Origin: Gliomastix tumulicola
Lineage: Eukaryota; Ascomycota; Sordariomycetes; Hypocreales; Bionectriaceae
Length of the DNA: 64,000 nucleotides
Direction: 5' to 3'
Assembly: GCA_001599755.1 (NCBI GenBank)
Contig: BCHX01000008.1
Coordinates: forward strand, 682,001-746,000
Below, one piece after another: positions 23,586-34,862 of the stretch. Position 1 is the stretch's first letter; every line of letters begins with the position of its first letter. The position numbers and the translations under genes are program-made. The notes beneath the pieces are model-generated. The model did no database searches and had not been told where the DNA came from. It saw only the letters and a list, made by a program, of their open reading frames with translations.

Positions 23586-24862
23586 ATGGATGACATCCGC
23601 GACGACCTCCCCATGTCCATGACCATGGCCGCCTTTGCGGGCGTGTCCTGGTACATCGGGCTGGAGATCAACATCTCGCTCTTCATGATGTTCAAGCGGC
23701 GCAAGGGCCTGTACTTCTGGTCGTGCGCGCTCGTGTCCTGGGGCATCATCCTGCAGACGCTCTTCATCATCCTCGCCGACTTTGGGCTGTGGAAGAACTT
23801 CCTCGGCGCCGTCACCATGATCTACCTGTCGTGGTTCATCATGGTCGTCCCGCAGAGCTGGGTGCTGTACTCGCGGCTGCACCTCATCGTGCACAACCAG
23901 CGGGTGCTGCGGTACATCCGGTGGGCGCTGATCTTCAACTCGGTCGTGTTTTCCGTGCCGACGATTGTCGTGGGCATCATTGCAGTACGTTCTTACCCAT
24001 ATCTTATACCCATGACTACCCGTTCGTGTACATGGCTCCATCCAAACTGACCCCCATCCCCCATCTACAGCAAGCCACCGACATCAATCCCGCCCTGCGC
24101 GACAAGAACATCATCTGGGACCGCGTCCAGCTCACCGTCTTCTTCGTCCAGGAGACCGCCCTGAGCCTCCTCTACATCTACGAGACCCGCAAGTCCATCG
24201 ACTTCACCTCCTTCTTCACCGCCGGCGCCGGCGCCGCCCGGCCCTCGCCGTCCTCCTCCTCCTCCGACCGGCACGCGAGCACACTCACCACGCCCGCCGA
24301 GCGCGCCAAGAACCGCGTGCTGTGGCACCTCGTGCTGGCCAACCTGCTCATCATCGCGCTCGACATCGCCCTGCTCGGCATCCAGTACGGCGGCGACCAC
24401 CTGTTCTACCTGCAGGGCGCCTTCAAGCCGTGCGTGTACGGCGTCAAGCTCAAGGTCGAGTTCCTCGTGCTCAACCGCCTCATCGAGAGCCTGTGGGCGG
24501 CGCGCGGCACGCAGCACGCGCGGTACAACAGCCATCCGAACAGCGGCGGAGGGGGCAGCGGTCACGCGCGTGGAGGGAGCATCAGCGTCACCGCGTCCAA
24601 GGTCGTGGCGTCGTCGAAGAGCAGGGGAGGGATGCGCTCGTCGAATCTCATTACGCCCGAGATCGTCGAGGACGAGCCGCAGATGCAGAGCGAGGCCATC
24701 AATCTGGAGAACATGGGCGGCAGGGACAGGGACAGTCACAAGCTGTCAGCGATGGAGAGCTTCGAGGGGCAGAGCTCGGTGTCGGAGAGGCCCGTTACAG
24801 AGCACGACGGACGACTTTTTGGAGCGCCGACGGAGCCTTGGGACGCGACGAAGCGTCGCTGA
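23586..24862 (+). CDS. Multi-span membrane protein, DUF7703-like
   Basis: This 396-residue protein has exons 23586-23984 and 24071-24862; the intron carries GTACGT and CTACAG. The first 230 residues are strongly hydrophobic in about six or seven blocks, including FAGVSWYIGLEINISLFMMF, GLYFWSCALVSWGIILQTLF, TMIYLSWFIMVVPQSWVLY, WALIFNSVVFSVPTIVVGIIA, LTVFFVQETALSLLYIYE and LWHLVLANLLIIALDIALL. The phrase FKRRKGLYFW after the first helix is a hallmark of the fungal family I know as DUF7703; that label is from memory. The last 150 residues are polar, Ser/Gly-rich and probably cytosolic. The layout resembles fungal seven-helix receptors but no ligand or partner can be read from sequence. Confidence 0.83.
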
Positions 24863-25047
24863 AGCAACGGACATGCATCGGACGAACGGGGACTAAATTG
24901 TACATTTATTTTACTCTCGGCGGCAGATGTAATACTACGCGCGACGAAGGTTATGATATCCATGTTTACAGTACAGTACAGTCCTGTCCTGTCCCTCGCG
25001 TGATCACGAACAAGACGTCCCTCAATTCCAATGCTCTGGCACACTCA

Positions 25048-25687
25048 TCAGGCACCATCTGGCTTCCAGTCCGGCGGCGCCAGCTCGAATCCTTCGGGAA
25101 CAAAGCCCGGCGCGACTAGTGAGTGAAGAAGCGTGAGTCGAGGTGTGCGACGCGCGCGATGCGAAATCCCCAAGATAAGGAAAAGAAAAACCAGGTTTAA
25201 ACGTACCAGTAGTGCCCACAAGGGTCCAGTCGTGCTTCCCGCCGTGGCTCCGGGCCTGCTGCCACTCGTGCGGCGCGATAACGACCTGCGGGCGCTGCCC
25301 ACGCAGCACATCGGGCCCGAGGACGTGCTCCCTGACGGGCTGCCCGTCGTCGTTGGACAGGTACAGGCTCATGGGCGTGCCCGCGTAGTAGTGCCAGACC
25401 TCGGTCTTGTCGACGCGGTGCCAGTAGCTGCGGGCGTCCTTCGCCTCGAGCAGGTAGTAGATGGCCGTCGAGACGGAGCGGTTGCCGTACAGCTCAGCAT
25501 CGCGGAAGGTCTCGGTCCACCAGCCCTTCTCGATGTTGGGCTCCAGGCCGAGCTCGTCGATGACCTGCTGCGCCGTGAGCTTGTTGCACCTGGCGGACAG
25601 CGCGGGGGGCTCGTCCTGCGCCAGGATTGGCAGGGGAGCCGACGCCAGGAGCGTTGCAGCGCAGAGGAGGGTGTGCTGGAGGAGCAT
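25048..25687 (-). CDS. DUF985 cupin protein with signal peptide (secreted paralogue)
   Basis: This 182-residue protein has exons 25687-25207 and 25115-25048, joined by GTACGT and CTAG, giving VGTTVAPGFVPEGFEL. The first 23 residues form a clear signal peptide (hydrophobic core LLCAATLLASAPLPILA). The cupin body has VIDELGLEPNIEKGWWTET, STAIYYLLEAK, SYWHRVDKTEVWHYYAGTPM, RGQRPQVVIAPHEWQQARS. It is the extracellular counterpart of the gene at 22656, sharing the HR...WH.YAG.P..L.LS.DDGQ.VR pattern. Two such genes around one membrane protein is unusual. The stop is TGA at 25048-25050. Confidence 0.9.
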
Positions 25688-25700
25688 GGCGAATGAAACA

Positions 25701-25738
25701 GACAGAGAGATAGATAGACAGATAGACAGATAGACAGG
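25701..25738 (+). repeat. GATA/GACA microsatellite
   Basis: Alternating GATA and GACA units form about 38 bp immediately upstream of the secreted DUF985 gene start (25687, minus strand), so within its leader or core promoter. Confidence 0.85.
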
Positions 25739-28273
25739 TGACCGACCACCAAAGTGAGATAACGTCGCAGCGTTGGATTGGGGCGGGGGTGATCGGGATG
25801 GGATGCAATGGAATGTTCAACCTGTCCGCCAGAAAGAGACAGAAAACGTGTTTTATCACAGCTAAGACATCCAGGCGCTGGAATGCAAGGGTTCCGCTCA
25901 GCTGAGGGGGGAGACCGGGCGGGTTTGCGTTGCAATTGCGACAGCGGAAAATCATCCCGCGCAGAATTACGACGGTGCTGCAGCTTGAGCGGATTGGAAG
26001 ACGTAATGGAATGGCATCTGGTTAGCTGCTACCTACTCCGGACCTGCCCTGCCACACATTCTTGCACTGCTTGCTGCTGCACGCACTGGATACCAATTTC
26101 CCTCGCTACGGCGGTCTTGACTGGGATGCTGCATGGCGTGCTCTGCAAAAATCAACAAGACCAAGCCTTGAAAAGAGAGATAAAGTGCTCATTGTCCGGC
26201 GCAGCTGGCGAGGGCTGGAGTGTTTGTGCGTCGAGGATCCCTGGCTGATCGGCATGCTGGGAGGACTTTCGTGGTCTGAACGGGCAAGTGGAATGCAAAG
26301 TTGACCCGCGCTGACTGCCCCTGCGTCGTGCATGGAAGGATTTTAAGAGGGCAAGCACCACTGCCTGCATTGGAAGATCGGTGCTGAATCTCGAGATGGG
26401 CTCGGGGGACAAACACACTGTGACGTACCTAGAAGTGTACCCGGGCGGACATGTCAATATTGTATCCGCTATAACGAAGCAGAAGGGATATCCATTGCTG
26501 ATAACTGCAGCTGCTCAGCATGAGCATCGTTACGCAAATCAACCATACAATGAGTGGGCGTACCTTGCAGCACGGCCGAGCGGGGAGTTCCGGCCGATGT
26601 CAGTGCCTTTTAGGACACCACCGCGCACTAGCTAACGATCCTCGACACGTCTTGGTAAAATTACAGGGGACCTCATCGTTTTTCCAACCAGATAACAGCA
26701 CTCTGATCTGTGTGACGGACACCAACTATCTAACCGAGGCACCCAAGCACCCCAAGAAAACCACACTATCCATCTCCGAGACCGCCCAAGGAAGCGATCC
26801 CCTGGGGGTCAGCGGCCTTAGCCTGCTCCCAGGGGAGATCACATCCACCGCGCTATCCGAGCCTGTCAAAGCAGTAGCGGCATGGCAACGGGCGCCGGCG
26901 CCGGCCTAAACCCAGATCTAGCTCCGTGACGAGCATGACTCGTGAAGACTTTAGGCAACGCGTAGGAGAAGGCCCCTTGACGAGAAGGGCCTAAATTACT
27001 GATGTACTCCGGACGGAACATAATTTGGACCACTTCTCTCTCTGTATCTCTCAGCCGCAGCGGAGCTCGTCTTGGCGACGCACATTATCAGGGAGCTTCA
27101 CGTCGGCATTGATTTTCGGGAGGACCAGCTGCACAGCATGTACGGCTGACTCCAGCGACGCCCTTGCTCCTTTCACTCCAAATTCCATCCGTGGGTGACC
27201 CCGTGTTCGGCGACATTGGGCATCACATGCGCTCCAGGGTAATCAACCTTTTTGAGCACCGTGCTTGAGGCAGTGCAAAGCCAGACGCCTCCAATCCATC
27301 GCCTTCTTACCAAGCTCAATCGTGCCAGAAAGCGGCAAGCTGCTTCTTGTCCTACCGGTCGAGAATGTGAACCAGTTCTCTTGACACCGCAAAGTATCAT
27401 CGCTGAGTTCAGAGGCTCGAATTTAAACAAGGCCTGTTACAGATAGACCACCATATTTACGGTTCCCAGCTAAACTGGTCTTAATGAGTGGGTGGCTGTT
27501 CATGTGTAGTAGGGGAGCAGGACGGAGGTGTCCTTGGGACTCATTGCATGGCGTGACGATGGCGGCCAAGCAGTGGCGATTCAGTACGAGAAACCCTGGG
27601 ACAACAACAAAGACCAAGACGCGCTCCACAGCTTTGGCATCAACTCACCTGATATTCTCCAGGCCAGCCGTACTGATATGGGATGTGTAACCACTACTCC
27701 ACGATATCGAGCCAGCCATCGAGGCTTGGAGCCCTTCCGCGCATCGTGGCTTCATCATATGCTCCTCTCCTGGTCATTCCTATCCCTATCGGACGCTCTC
27801 AACGGCTTCTCGCAACCGTGGGCTGTGTGTACGTGTGATGGCGATCTTCTTGCTGGCTTAGAAGGCAGGCCTCTTGTAGTATCCATAGCGCCGAGCTAGA
27901 GTATTGGCTTCGCCGGTGCGTCCCAAGAATTCGCATTCATCGTTCTCGTGCGCTCGGTCGGTTGTCTTCAAGTAGCTCGGAGATCGTTGCAGTTGGCCAT
28001 CAATGAGGATTAGCTCATCACATCAAGTCAGAGAGAATGCACAGAAGGCACGTTGACTTACCACCACTTCCAGACAGATCTGTGGGAATGCCTTCCTCTG
28101 GGGGATGGCTTTGTCTCCAAGTTTTGCCTCAGTCCTCCAGGGGGGAACTCTCTCCTTGATCGGGGTCCCTCCTCGAACATAGACGTTGACTGCTCCATGG
28201 GTCGTAGTGGGGCGGTCGACGGTGCAAAGTCTGGTCTCCGTGTGGAACATAAGGGATGGGAAGGCGGGGAAGG

Positions 28274-28345
28274 GTTGGTTTGTGTCGTTCTGTTGGTTTG
28301 TGTCGTTCTGTTGGTTTGCGTCGCTCTGTTGGTTCGTGTCGTTCT
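28274..28345 (+). repeat. 18-bp tandem repeat, four copies
   Basis: Unit GTTGGTTTGTGTCGTTCT occurs at 28274, 28292, 28310 and 28328, with zero to two mismatches, then decays. Eighteen is a multiple of three, and on the minus strand the repeat stays open as a Thr/Asn/Arg/Gln hexapeptide array inside the 241-codon frame 28783-28058. Confidence 0.9.
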
Positions 28346-31205
28346 GTTGGTCATTTCGTTGGTAGGAGTCTTGCTCTTGTGTCCCTCAAGCGCCTGGCCT
28401 GAAGTAAAGGACGGGAATTTTGAAAGGCAAGACGACCTGTGGCGGGAAGCTGGCGGCCTCTGAAGGAGGTATGCTGGGAAGGAATGAGAGTCTGTGTCGA
28501 TTGGGACAGCGTCGATTGCACAGATATGATGCGAATCGAGGGATCTGCTGGTAATGACTCTGCCAGCCGCTGTGTGATCCAAAATGTTCGAGCGCCTGTT
28601 CGGCTGGAAGGGGACAATGACAGATGCGAAAGAATGCGGACAATGGATCAAATCTGCCATAGAGCTTTGGGCTTGGGAATTGGCAACATATATCTGATTA
28701 CGTACTTCATTTGGTGGTGTAGAGCTGTGTGACGACGTTTCGATACCTGGGCCTGTTGAAGAATGCTTCCGAGTGCCTAGCATCTGCTTGCCTCATCGTC
28801 ATCCTGAGGACTGCGTATGAGCATTTATTTTTCGAGTACTACGCCTAGACTGCATATAATATCAGCATTATTTTTAGTATTTCTTTGCTCCGTTGTTCGA
28901 GGTTTGGACTATGAAGTTAAGACATCTACTGCTACGTTGCAGCGCATATCTGAATCACAGTTTCCTCCCTTTCTGCTTCATCCTCAGCTCCGCTTCGATC
29001 CTCCCTCCCGGGCTTGGTCTGTCTCCTCGTCCTCAGGCGATAGCCCTCCTTGATCGTAGACGAATGCTCGTTGGGGTACGCTAGCCACGTAGGAAATCCG
29101 TCAGGGGTTCGAGATATGTGAAGGACGTGTGCGGTATGCCATGGTGAAATTCAAGTGGAACTCGACTCAGCCGTATAATCTTGACTTTGTTCGTATGCGT
29201 AGTAGACTGAGGCATGAAAGGACCGACCTTGGACTGGTATTTAGAAACATTTGGGGTCTGTAAGGTGGATGGGGTGGCGTCTTAAGTTATCCTGAAGAGC
29301 ACGAGAGAGAGTCAGGAGGTGAGGCGATGCTAAGACAACCTAGCGCTTACGACTATAATACTCTCTAAAGCGAGCAGTCGAGGGCGTCATTAATCTAAGC
29401 GGTCTGGATATGCATTCCACTTTTGCCGCCGAGGGAGGCAATAGGACACGCGAGGCACAGCGGTAGGCTCTTGGTATCCTGCACTGATGACCCTGGAATC
29501 CACCATTAACTATCCACACCTTGACTCTCAGTGACACTTTTCACTGGGCCTGGCGGTGACCCGTGTCCACAGGGCATCCGTTAAACTAAGACACCCTTAC
29601 TGTTCGTGCTGTCGTAGAAGCGTCATTGACTCTCGGTAGTCCTCTCTACGTGTCCTCATGATTGCCGTGAATTGTAGATCCTAGAGATTTTAGCGTCTTT
29701 GGGTAATACCAGCACGGAATACCAGATACTTAGCGAAGATCAACTGCCCGCTAGGGATGCATCGCTGATGAGCTAAGTACTCTACTGTGTTCACAGGGAC
29801 AGATATTTGAAACACGAGGCGACCCCTTTTCACTCCTATGCCTAGCTCATGTCTTCCTTTCGCAGTCGGCCATTTCTTCACTGCAACTGCCGTGTTGGTT
29901 CACTCCATCCATTGGAACGGGTCTAACGGTGAAGGACTCAGTTCGGGGGGACGTTGCGGGGTTGATCTCTCAGACATGACTGGGGGATGAGCACCCAGGC
30001 CTTCATGGAACTCCTGGACACTGATGGATGATTGGAGCGCTTCAAATCAGGACATACTCGTATGCAGGTCTCAGTTGTGGAAGTAGGCAACCTGTCTTAT
30101 CGTGGCCCAAAGGTGAGACATTTCACTGAGACCCTCGCTTGCACGAACGGCGAGGGTGGCTTGGATGCGTGGCATGCTAGCGACATGCCATTCGGTCCTT
30201 TACACCGAGATCAGGGGGAGAGGCCTGAACGTTGAGATTGGTTTCTCCGGGGTGATTGCTCCCAAGGATCAAAGTACTTCGCTCGGAGGTCACGTACTGA
30301 ACCGATGTCTGTAGGGCGTTCTACATAACCAAAAGAGTACTACTTTATGTGTGGCAATCTCATTGGCTGAGTGCGTACGCAAAGTATGGGGTAATAAGGG
30401 GTTAGTTCCCCGGAGTAGTGCACTATGGTCACGTAGAAGGCCCTGAAAACCCCAAACGTGATCCATTACAGGGCACATGTACTCTCATGGAGCACGTAGG
30501 GATGCGCTGATTCTACCTTATACGAGATTTAGCGGGCCCTGGACCCCAGAAGAGGCCTGTGGCGGTGAGCGGGCAGCGTGTGTTTTGCATGGCAGCTGCT
30601 TTCGGGAGAGGGAGCTTCCACCATACTGTCAGTGGCGTCCCTCGCATTGCTAGAGTTACTATGTTTGGGGTATGGCCAAGCGATCCCAGCCTTTCCATAA
30701 TATCCTTGGTTGACTAGCTGAGAAATCGCGTGGTTAGACTGAACGAAGTTCCAGCGATCGGACTAGCATACACTCACCAAGCATATCAATGGACATGCTC
30801 CATCATGATCGTTTAATGGAGAAAGAGCTGCCGTGCCGTTTATCCCGATTCTATGCCAAGGACAGTGTGCTATAAGGGCATCCTATCACATGTCAGCTGC
30901 TGCCATTGAGAAACCATGCGAGGCGTTCACGGCGGATTGGACGTGGGCTGATGGTACGCATGACCTTTTTCTTCTCGCGACGCGTTTCAGGAATCTTTAA
31001 AGTAGACTTCTCGATCGTGAAGGATTCGTTCGGCCTTCCAGTTTCGTGTACGCGTCGCGTCGATGCTTGCTTGATTTCAAGTATTAAACTCAGGGTGCTC
31101 TGGGCCAGGCGTTAATGGAAGCCTCTGTTTGCTAGAGCATCTCAATAGTGCAATAAATACCTAGCTGGAACTTCCTTGGTACTGGTCTTTCACACTTGGA
31201 GAACA

Positions 31206-32177
31206 ATGTTTCCTCATTCTCACTCCTTGTGGTGGATGTGTATGCTTCTCGTCCTCGTGGATCAGTCTTATCATATTTTCGCCCATCCAACACAGCGCAA
31301 TGGCACCCTAGCGCAGCACTCGGCAGCAGAGGTCGAAAATATCAGAATTCCTGCCATCACTTCACGCCCATTCTACGCCATAGCCCATCGAGTCCTCACG
31401 GTACAAGGCGTCAAAGATGCCCTGAGCAACGGGGCCAACGCATTGGAGATCGACGCAAGGGCGTCATCATCCAAGGGGTGGATGGCGGACCACGATGGCT
31501 CGCTCACAAGCGCGGGAGACAAGATGGAGACGTTGTTCACAGCCATAGCCAGAGAGCGCGCTTCAGGCGAGAATATTATCTTCGTCTGGCTGGACATCAA
31601 GACTCCCGATCAATGCGACCCGGACGACCCATCGACGCGCGACTGCTCCATCTTCGGCCTCCGCGCACTGGCGCGTCAGATCCTAGAGCCGGCAGGGATC
31701 CAGGTCCTCTACGGCTTTACTTGGGCCTACTACAAGGGCTACAGTCTGATCGCCAACGACCTCAACGCAAACGAAGCTGTTAACTTGGACGACGACGGTC
31801 AGTCGCTGAACAAGCTGTTTGACACTCTCGGCCCGTCGAGAATTTCAAAGCGCGTCATGTCTTACGGCGACAACGACCTCTGGTGGGGGTTTGGAGACTG
31901 CACTGAGACGAGCTGGTACACATGTACAGAGCTCCGTCAAGCCAAGCAGTCCGAGAAGTTCGCGGCCGTCTACGGATGGACACTCTCCGTGGGCCAGAAT
32001 GAATATGCCAAGCTGATGCTCGATGATGCGGATGTGGACGGCATCATATACGGGTTCAAGGTGACGGCATACTACGACCATCCGGATATCCGCGAGCCAA
32101 TCGAGTATATCAAGAGCTGGTTGGAAAAGAACCCGGATCGACGATACATGGCAACGATCAAAGACAAGCCCTGGTAA
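31206..32177 (+). CDS. Secreted sphingomyelinase-D-like phospholipase (GDPD superfamily)
   Basis: This intronless gene encodes 323 residues; the first ATG is at 31206. An N-terminal hydrophobic segment (LWWMCMLLVLVDQ) suggests secretion. The TIM-barrel signature is complete: AHR with His61, ALEIDA with Glu81 and Asp83, MADHDG with His96, and VWLDIK with Asp130. These correspond to the catalytic His pair and Mg-binding acids of sicariid-type sphingomyelinase D / phospholipase D proteins, whose fungal homologues are known. The C-terminus ends in ATIKDKPW, a variant of the conserved ATxxDNPW tail of that family. It likely cleaves choline or other head groups from lysophospholipid or sphingolipid. 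Actual substrate and any toxicity cannot be inferred. Confidence 0.88.
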   Translation: MFPHSHSLWWMCMLLVLVDQSYHIFAHPTQRNGTLAQHSAAEVENIRIPAITSRPFYAIAHRVLTVQGVKDALSNGANALEIDARASSSKGWMADHDGSLTSAGDKMETLFTAIARERASGENIIFVWLDIKTPDQCDPDDPSTRDCSIFGLRALARQILEPAGIQVLYGFTWAYYKGYSLIANDLNANEAVNLDDDGQSLNKLFDTLGPSRISKRVMSYGDNDLWWGFGDCTETSWYTCTELRQAKQSEKFAAVYGWTLSVGQNEYAKLMLDDADVDGIIYGFKVTAYYDHPDIREPIEYIKSWLEKNPDRRYMATIKDKPW

Positions 32178-33205
32178 CGTGGAAGTATTTTCCATGGTTG
32201 GGCCGCCTCCTTCTGGGGAGACGATACTCTCGGTCTATCGGCTCAAGTTGTATGTAGGGAGGCTGAAGTTGCAGAATATCGTACGAGTCTCAAATAAGTA
32301 AATACAAGAGAATCAGAATACGAGTGTCCCAAACGGTCAAAGCGTGACTTCAATGGTGGCTCTTGGCGATCGGTCAATCAAAGGTTTAGGCGATCCTCGC
32401 GGCAGGAGGAGCAGCAGTGGAGCAGCGAAACACCACGCTTTCAACGGGCTCGGCATCAATGTGCCTTTCAAATTGCAGAGGCTAGGATCCTATGGCTTGG
32501 GGTGGAATGAAACGGGCGTGAGAAGACCCAATCTTCCAAGACAGTTTCTTCCCACTTTCACGCGTATACGGAATACGACTATCGGTGTACAACTGGAGCA
32601 CTCTGAATCCACATCTAGAGCGAAGAGGTACCAGTAGAGCAGCGAGGAACTAGGATGGGCGAGGAGCTAGGTGAGCAGGGCAACGCCGCTAATTACACGA
32701 TCGAAGGAGGTGGTATGGGTCCGGCACAATTGCAGAAGCAAGACATCAGCCAAGCAAGGGTTATTGCGAGCATCCGAGACTCCAGCGTAGGGAAGGGTAG
32801 CATGTCATCTCGTACAGGCTGGGGCCTGTATGCTTCTGAAACCGGTTGGCATGCTCAAAGTCATCTTGTCAGACGATCGGTGTTGCATTAGATGGTCTAT
32901 CATGACCGACGAGCAACTTCTGCAGCCACTGGATCTCCTCATCTTGGACAGCTTGACCATCGGACGCAGACATGAATGACGCCCTAGAAGTCCTAAAGAG
33001 GCCTCACTCATGTATCATCTATGTCACTATCATAACTCCACATGCCAGCGTGTGAAACAACATCGAGACTTTTGTGCGAGCTGCTCCACATGACGGAGAA
33101 AGTGTGAACAAGTCCGACAGAATGCGGTAGGTATCTCTCTTTCGATTTCTCTACGAACTTTGTTCCGCGCCTGACTCGCACTGTCAATACCAGAGCGCGA
33201 CGAGC
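32178..33205. other. Intergenic, no supportable gene
   Basis: 1.03 kb between the 3' ends of two convergent genes. Open frames are under 100 codons and unrecognised. Confidence 0.6.
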
Positions 33206-34862
33206 TCAAGGAGACCCCAGAATGCTCTCATTGCTTGGAGAATCAACTCGCCCCTTCTTCCGCTGCTCCTTCTTATGCAAATACCGCAGAATAAAGGCAT
33301 TAGCGATTAACGCAACCGAGAGTGCTATCGTCGTCGGGTACCCCTTGGGGTAGCTCGGCGCCTCGACCTGCTGCCAGATGATCAGCGGCAGCCACGCCTG
33401 GAACACGTACGCCATCCCGTTCATCGTGCCAACCACCAGCGCCCGCTCCTCGTTATCGTCGCTGCAGATCTCGTGAGCCCACGCGAAGAGCAGCCCGCTG
33501 ATGCCACCTCCGAAACCGCAGAGCAAGAACGACGCCCAGATCATGCCAGTCGGTATCTTCCACGCCGTGAGCGCGGAGTAGGCGAATATCTTGACCACGC
33601 CCGAGAACACGACGGCCGGCCACCGGGCCCCGCGGAACAGGCTGTCCGACGTCCAGGCGTACAGCAGCGTGCTGACGATGCCGATGACCTCGACCATGGT
33701 CGGGTAGATGTTGGCCTGGCGGATGGTGTACCCCTGCTGCTTGAGCCAGATGGCGAAGGACGGCTGGGAGATGGCGCCGTTGCCGTTGTTGAAGAGGACG
33801 TAGATGAGCGTCAGGCCGTAGATGTGCCAGCTGGAGAAGATCTTCTTGAACTTGGACTTGGTGTAGGGGCTTCGCTGGGCGCGTCCCTCGAGCTCCATGC
33901 GCTTCTTGGCGATCTGGATCTCCTCGGGCGTGAGGTACCAGATCTTGGTGATCTCGGGCACGTCCGGGAAGAAGAAGAAGCCGGAGACGGCGATGGGCAG
34001 GGACACGACCGTGTTGACGATGAAGAGCCACTGCCAGCCGTGGAAGCCGTGCACGCCGTCGAGGTTGTACGCTCCCGCCATCAGGTAGCCGGATACCATG
34101 GAGCCGACATTGCCCATGGCGTGGAAGAGACAGGAGCGCTTGGCCAGCTCGTCCTTGCGGTACCAGGATCCGATGATGTACTGCATGCCGGGGTAGAAGG
34201 TGCTCTCGGCCAGGCCGATGAAGAACCGGAGGACATAGAGCTGGGTGTGGTTGGTGCACACGGCCAGCAGGATGGTCAGCACACTCCAGGTGACCTGAGT
34301 TCGTTAGCATTCGGCGTCGATCACAGGGAGAGAGAGACCAGGAGGCATACTTCGCAGCATGGGATCCAGATGCTCGGGCGGATGCGAGTGAGCAGAATAT
34401 TGCTGTACAGTGTCAGGTGCAACCACATCAAGGCCAGGCACAGGCACGCCTTACCTGGGAACCTCGCCGATGACATAGCCAATCGTCCAGGCGGTTTGCA
34501 TGTAGTTCAGCTCATTCCCCCAGAGCCCCATGTCTTCCTTCATGCCCGAGATGAAGGCATTATTGATGTTGACCTTTTCACGCATCGTGTCAGCTCATTT
34601 GGATCGCAGATGGTGGCTCCAGGTGAACACCTACCTGGTCAAGATACTTGATAAAGTAGCCGAGAGAAGCCAGCGTCATCAGAGCCGCATCCAACTTGAA
34701 CAAGAACCGACGCTCCTCCGGAGACTTGTCAAACGTGTCCCAGAGGTACGACTTCCACGTCGCCTTGGGCTTGGTCTGGAGAGCCTTAGTTGGGGACGGG
34801 AAAGACGTATCCGGGACGTCGGCGATGCTCTCCACGCCGACGTTCTTGCTCGGGGACGCCAT
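33206..34862 (-). CDS. MFS transporter, Dal5/allantoate-permease (ACS) family
   Basis: This 495-residue transporter has exons 34862-34635, 34573-34455, 34402-34351 and 34294-33206; phases agree. Markers are FLFKLDAALMTLASLGYFIKYLDQVNINNAFISGMKEDMGL, the MFS loop EVPSNILLTRIRPSIWIP, TFYPGMQYIIGSWYRKDELAKR, and the mid-loop of about 60 residues. About 12 membrane segments are visible. YLDQVNINNA rather than HIDRGNIGNA sets it apart from the other two transporters of this region, closer to the pantothenate/vitamin branch (inference). It is expected in the plasma membrane, importing an organic anion by proton symport. CGGAGCGT lies 134 bp upstream (34996-35003), the same word as in other cluster promoters. 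Confidence 0.9.

Larger units (their letters stand above)
25688..31205. other. 5.5 kb gene-free interval
   Basis: No gene can be supported here. Short open frames such as 26381-26635 and 27528-27899 (plus) match nothing I recognise. A GATA/GACA-type microsatellite lies at 25701-25738 and an 18-bp tandem repeat at 28274-28345. A 241-codon open frame with a true ATG on the minus strand (28783-28058) covers the repeat but has low-complexity, non-domain-like sequence. There is no obvious transposase, reverse transcriptase or long terminal repeat. An inverted AGGCCC/GGGCCT pair near 26972-26993 is short. Confidence 0.5.

Noticed and set aside
23723..24862. 379-codon frame overlapping the membrane protein gene
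   Set aside because: Its first part is another frame of exon 1; only the part after 24071 is the real coding frame.
26972..26993. Inverted AGGCCC/GGGCCT hairpin
   Set aside because: Stem of about six pairs, no poly-T, no context of a fungal RNA gene.
28058..28783. 241-codon minus-strand frame with true ATG
   Set aside because: Low-complexity and repeat-derived in part; kept only as an observation, not called as a gene.
29100..29115. Possible tRNA B-box-like GGTTCGAGAT
   Set aside because: Only a partial B-box match, with no A-box or cloverleaf arms found around it.
33473..34651. 392-codon open frame on the plus strand
   Set aside because: It is antisense to the spliced Dal5-type transporter, has a composition dominated by Arg, Glu and Asp, and no family features.
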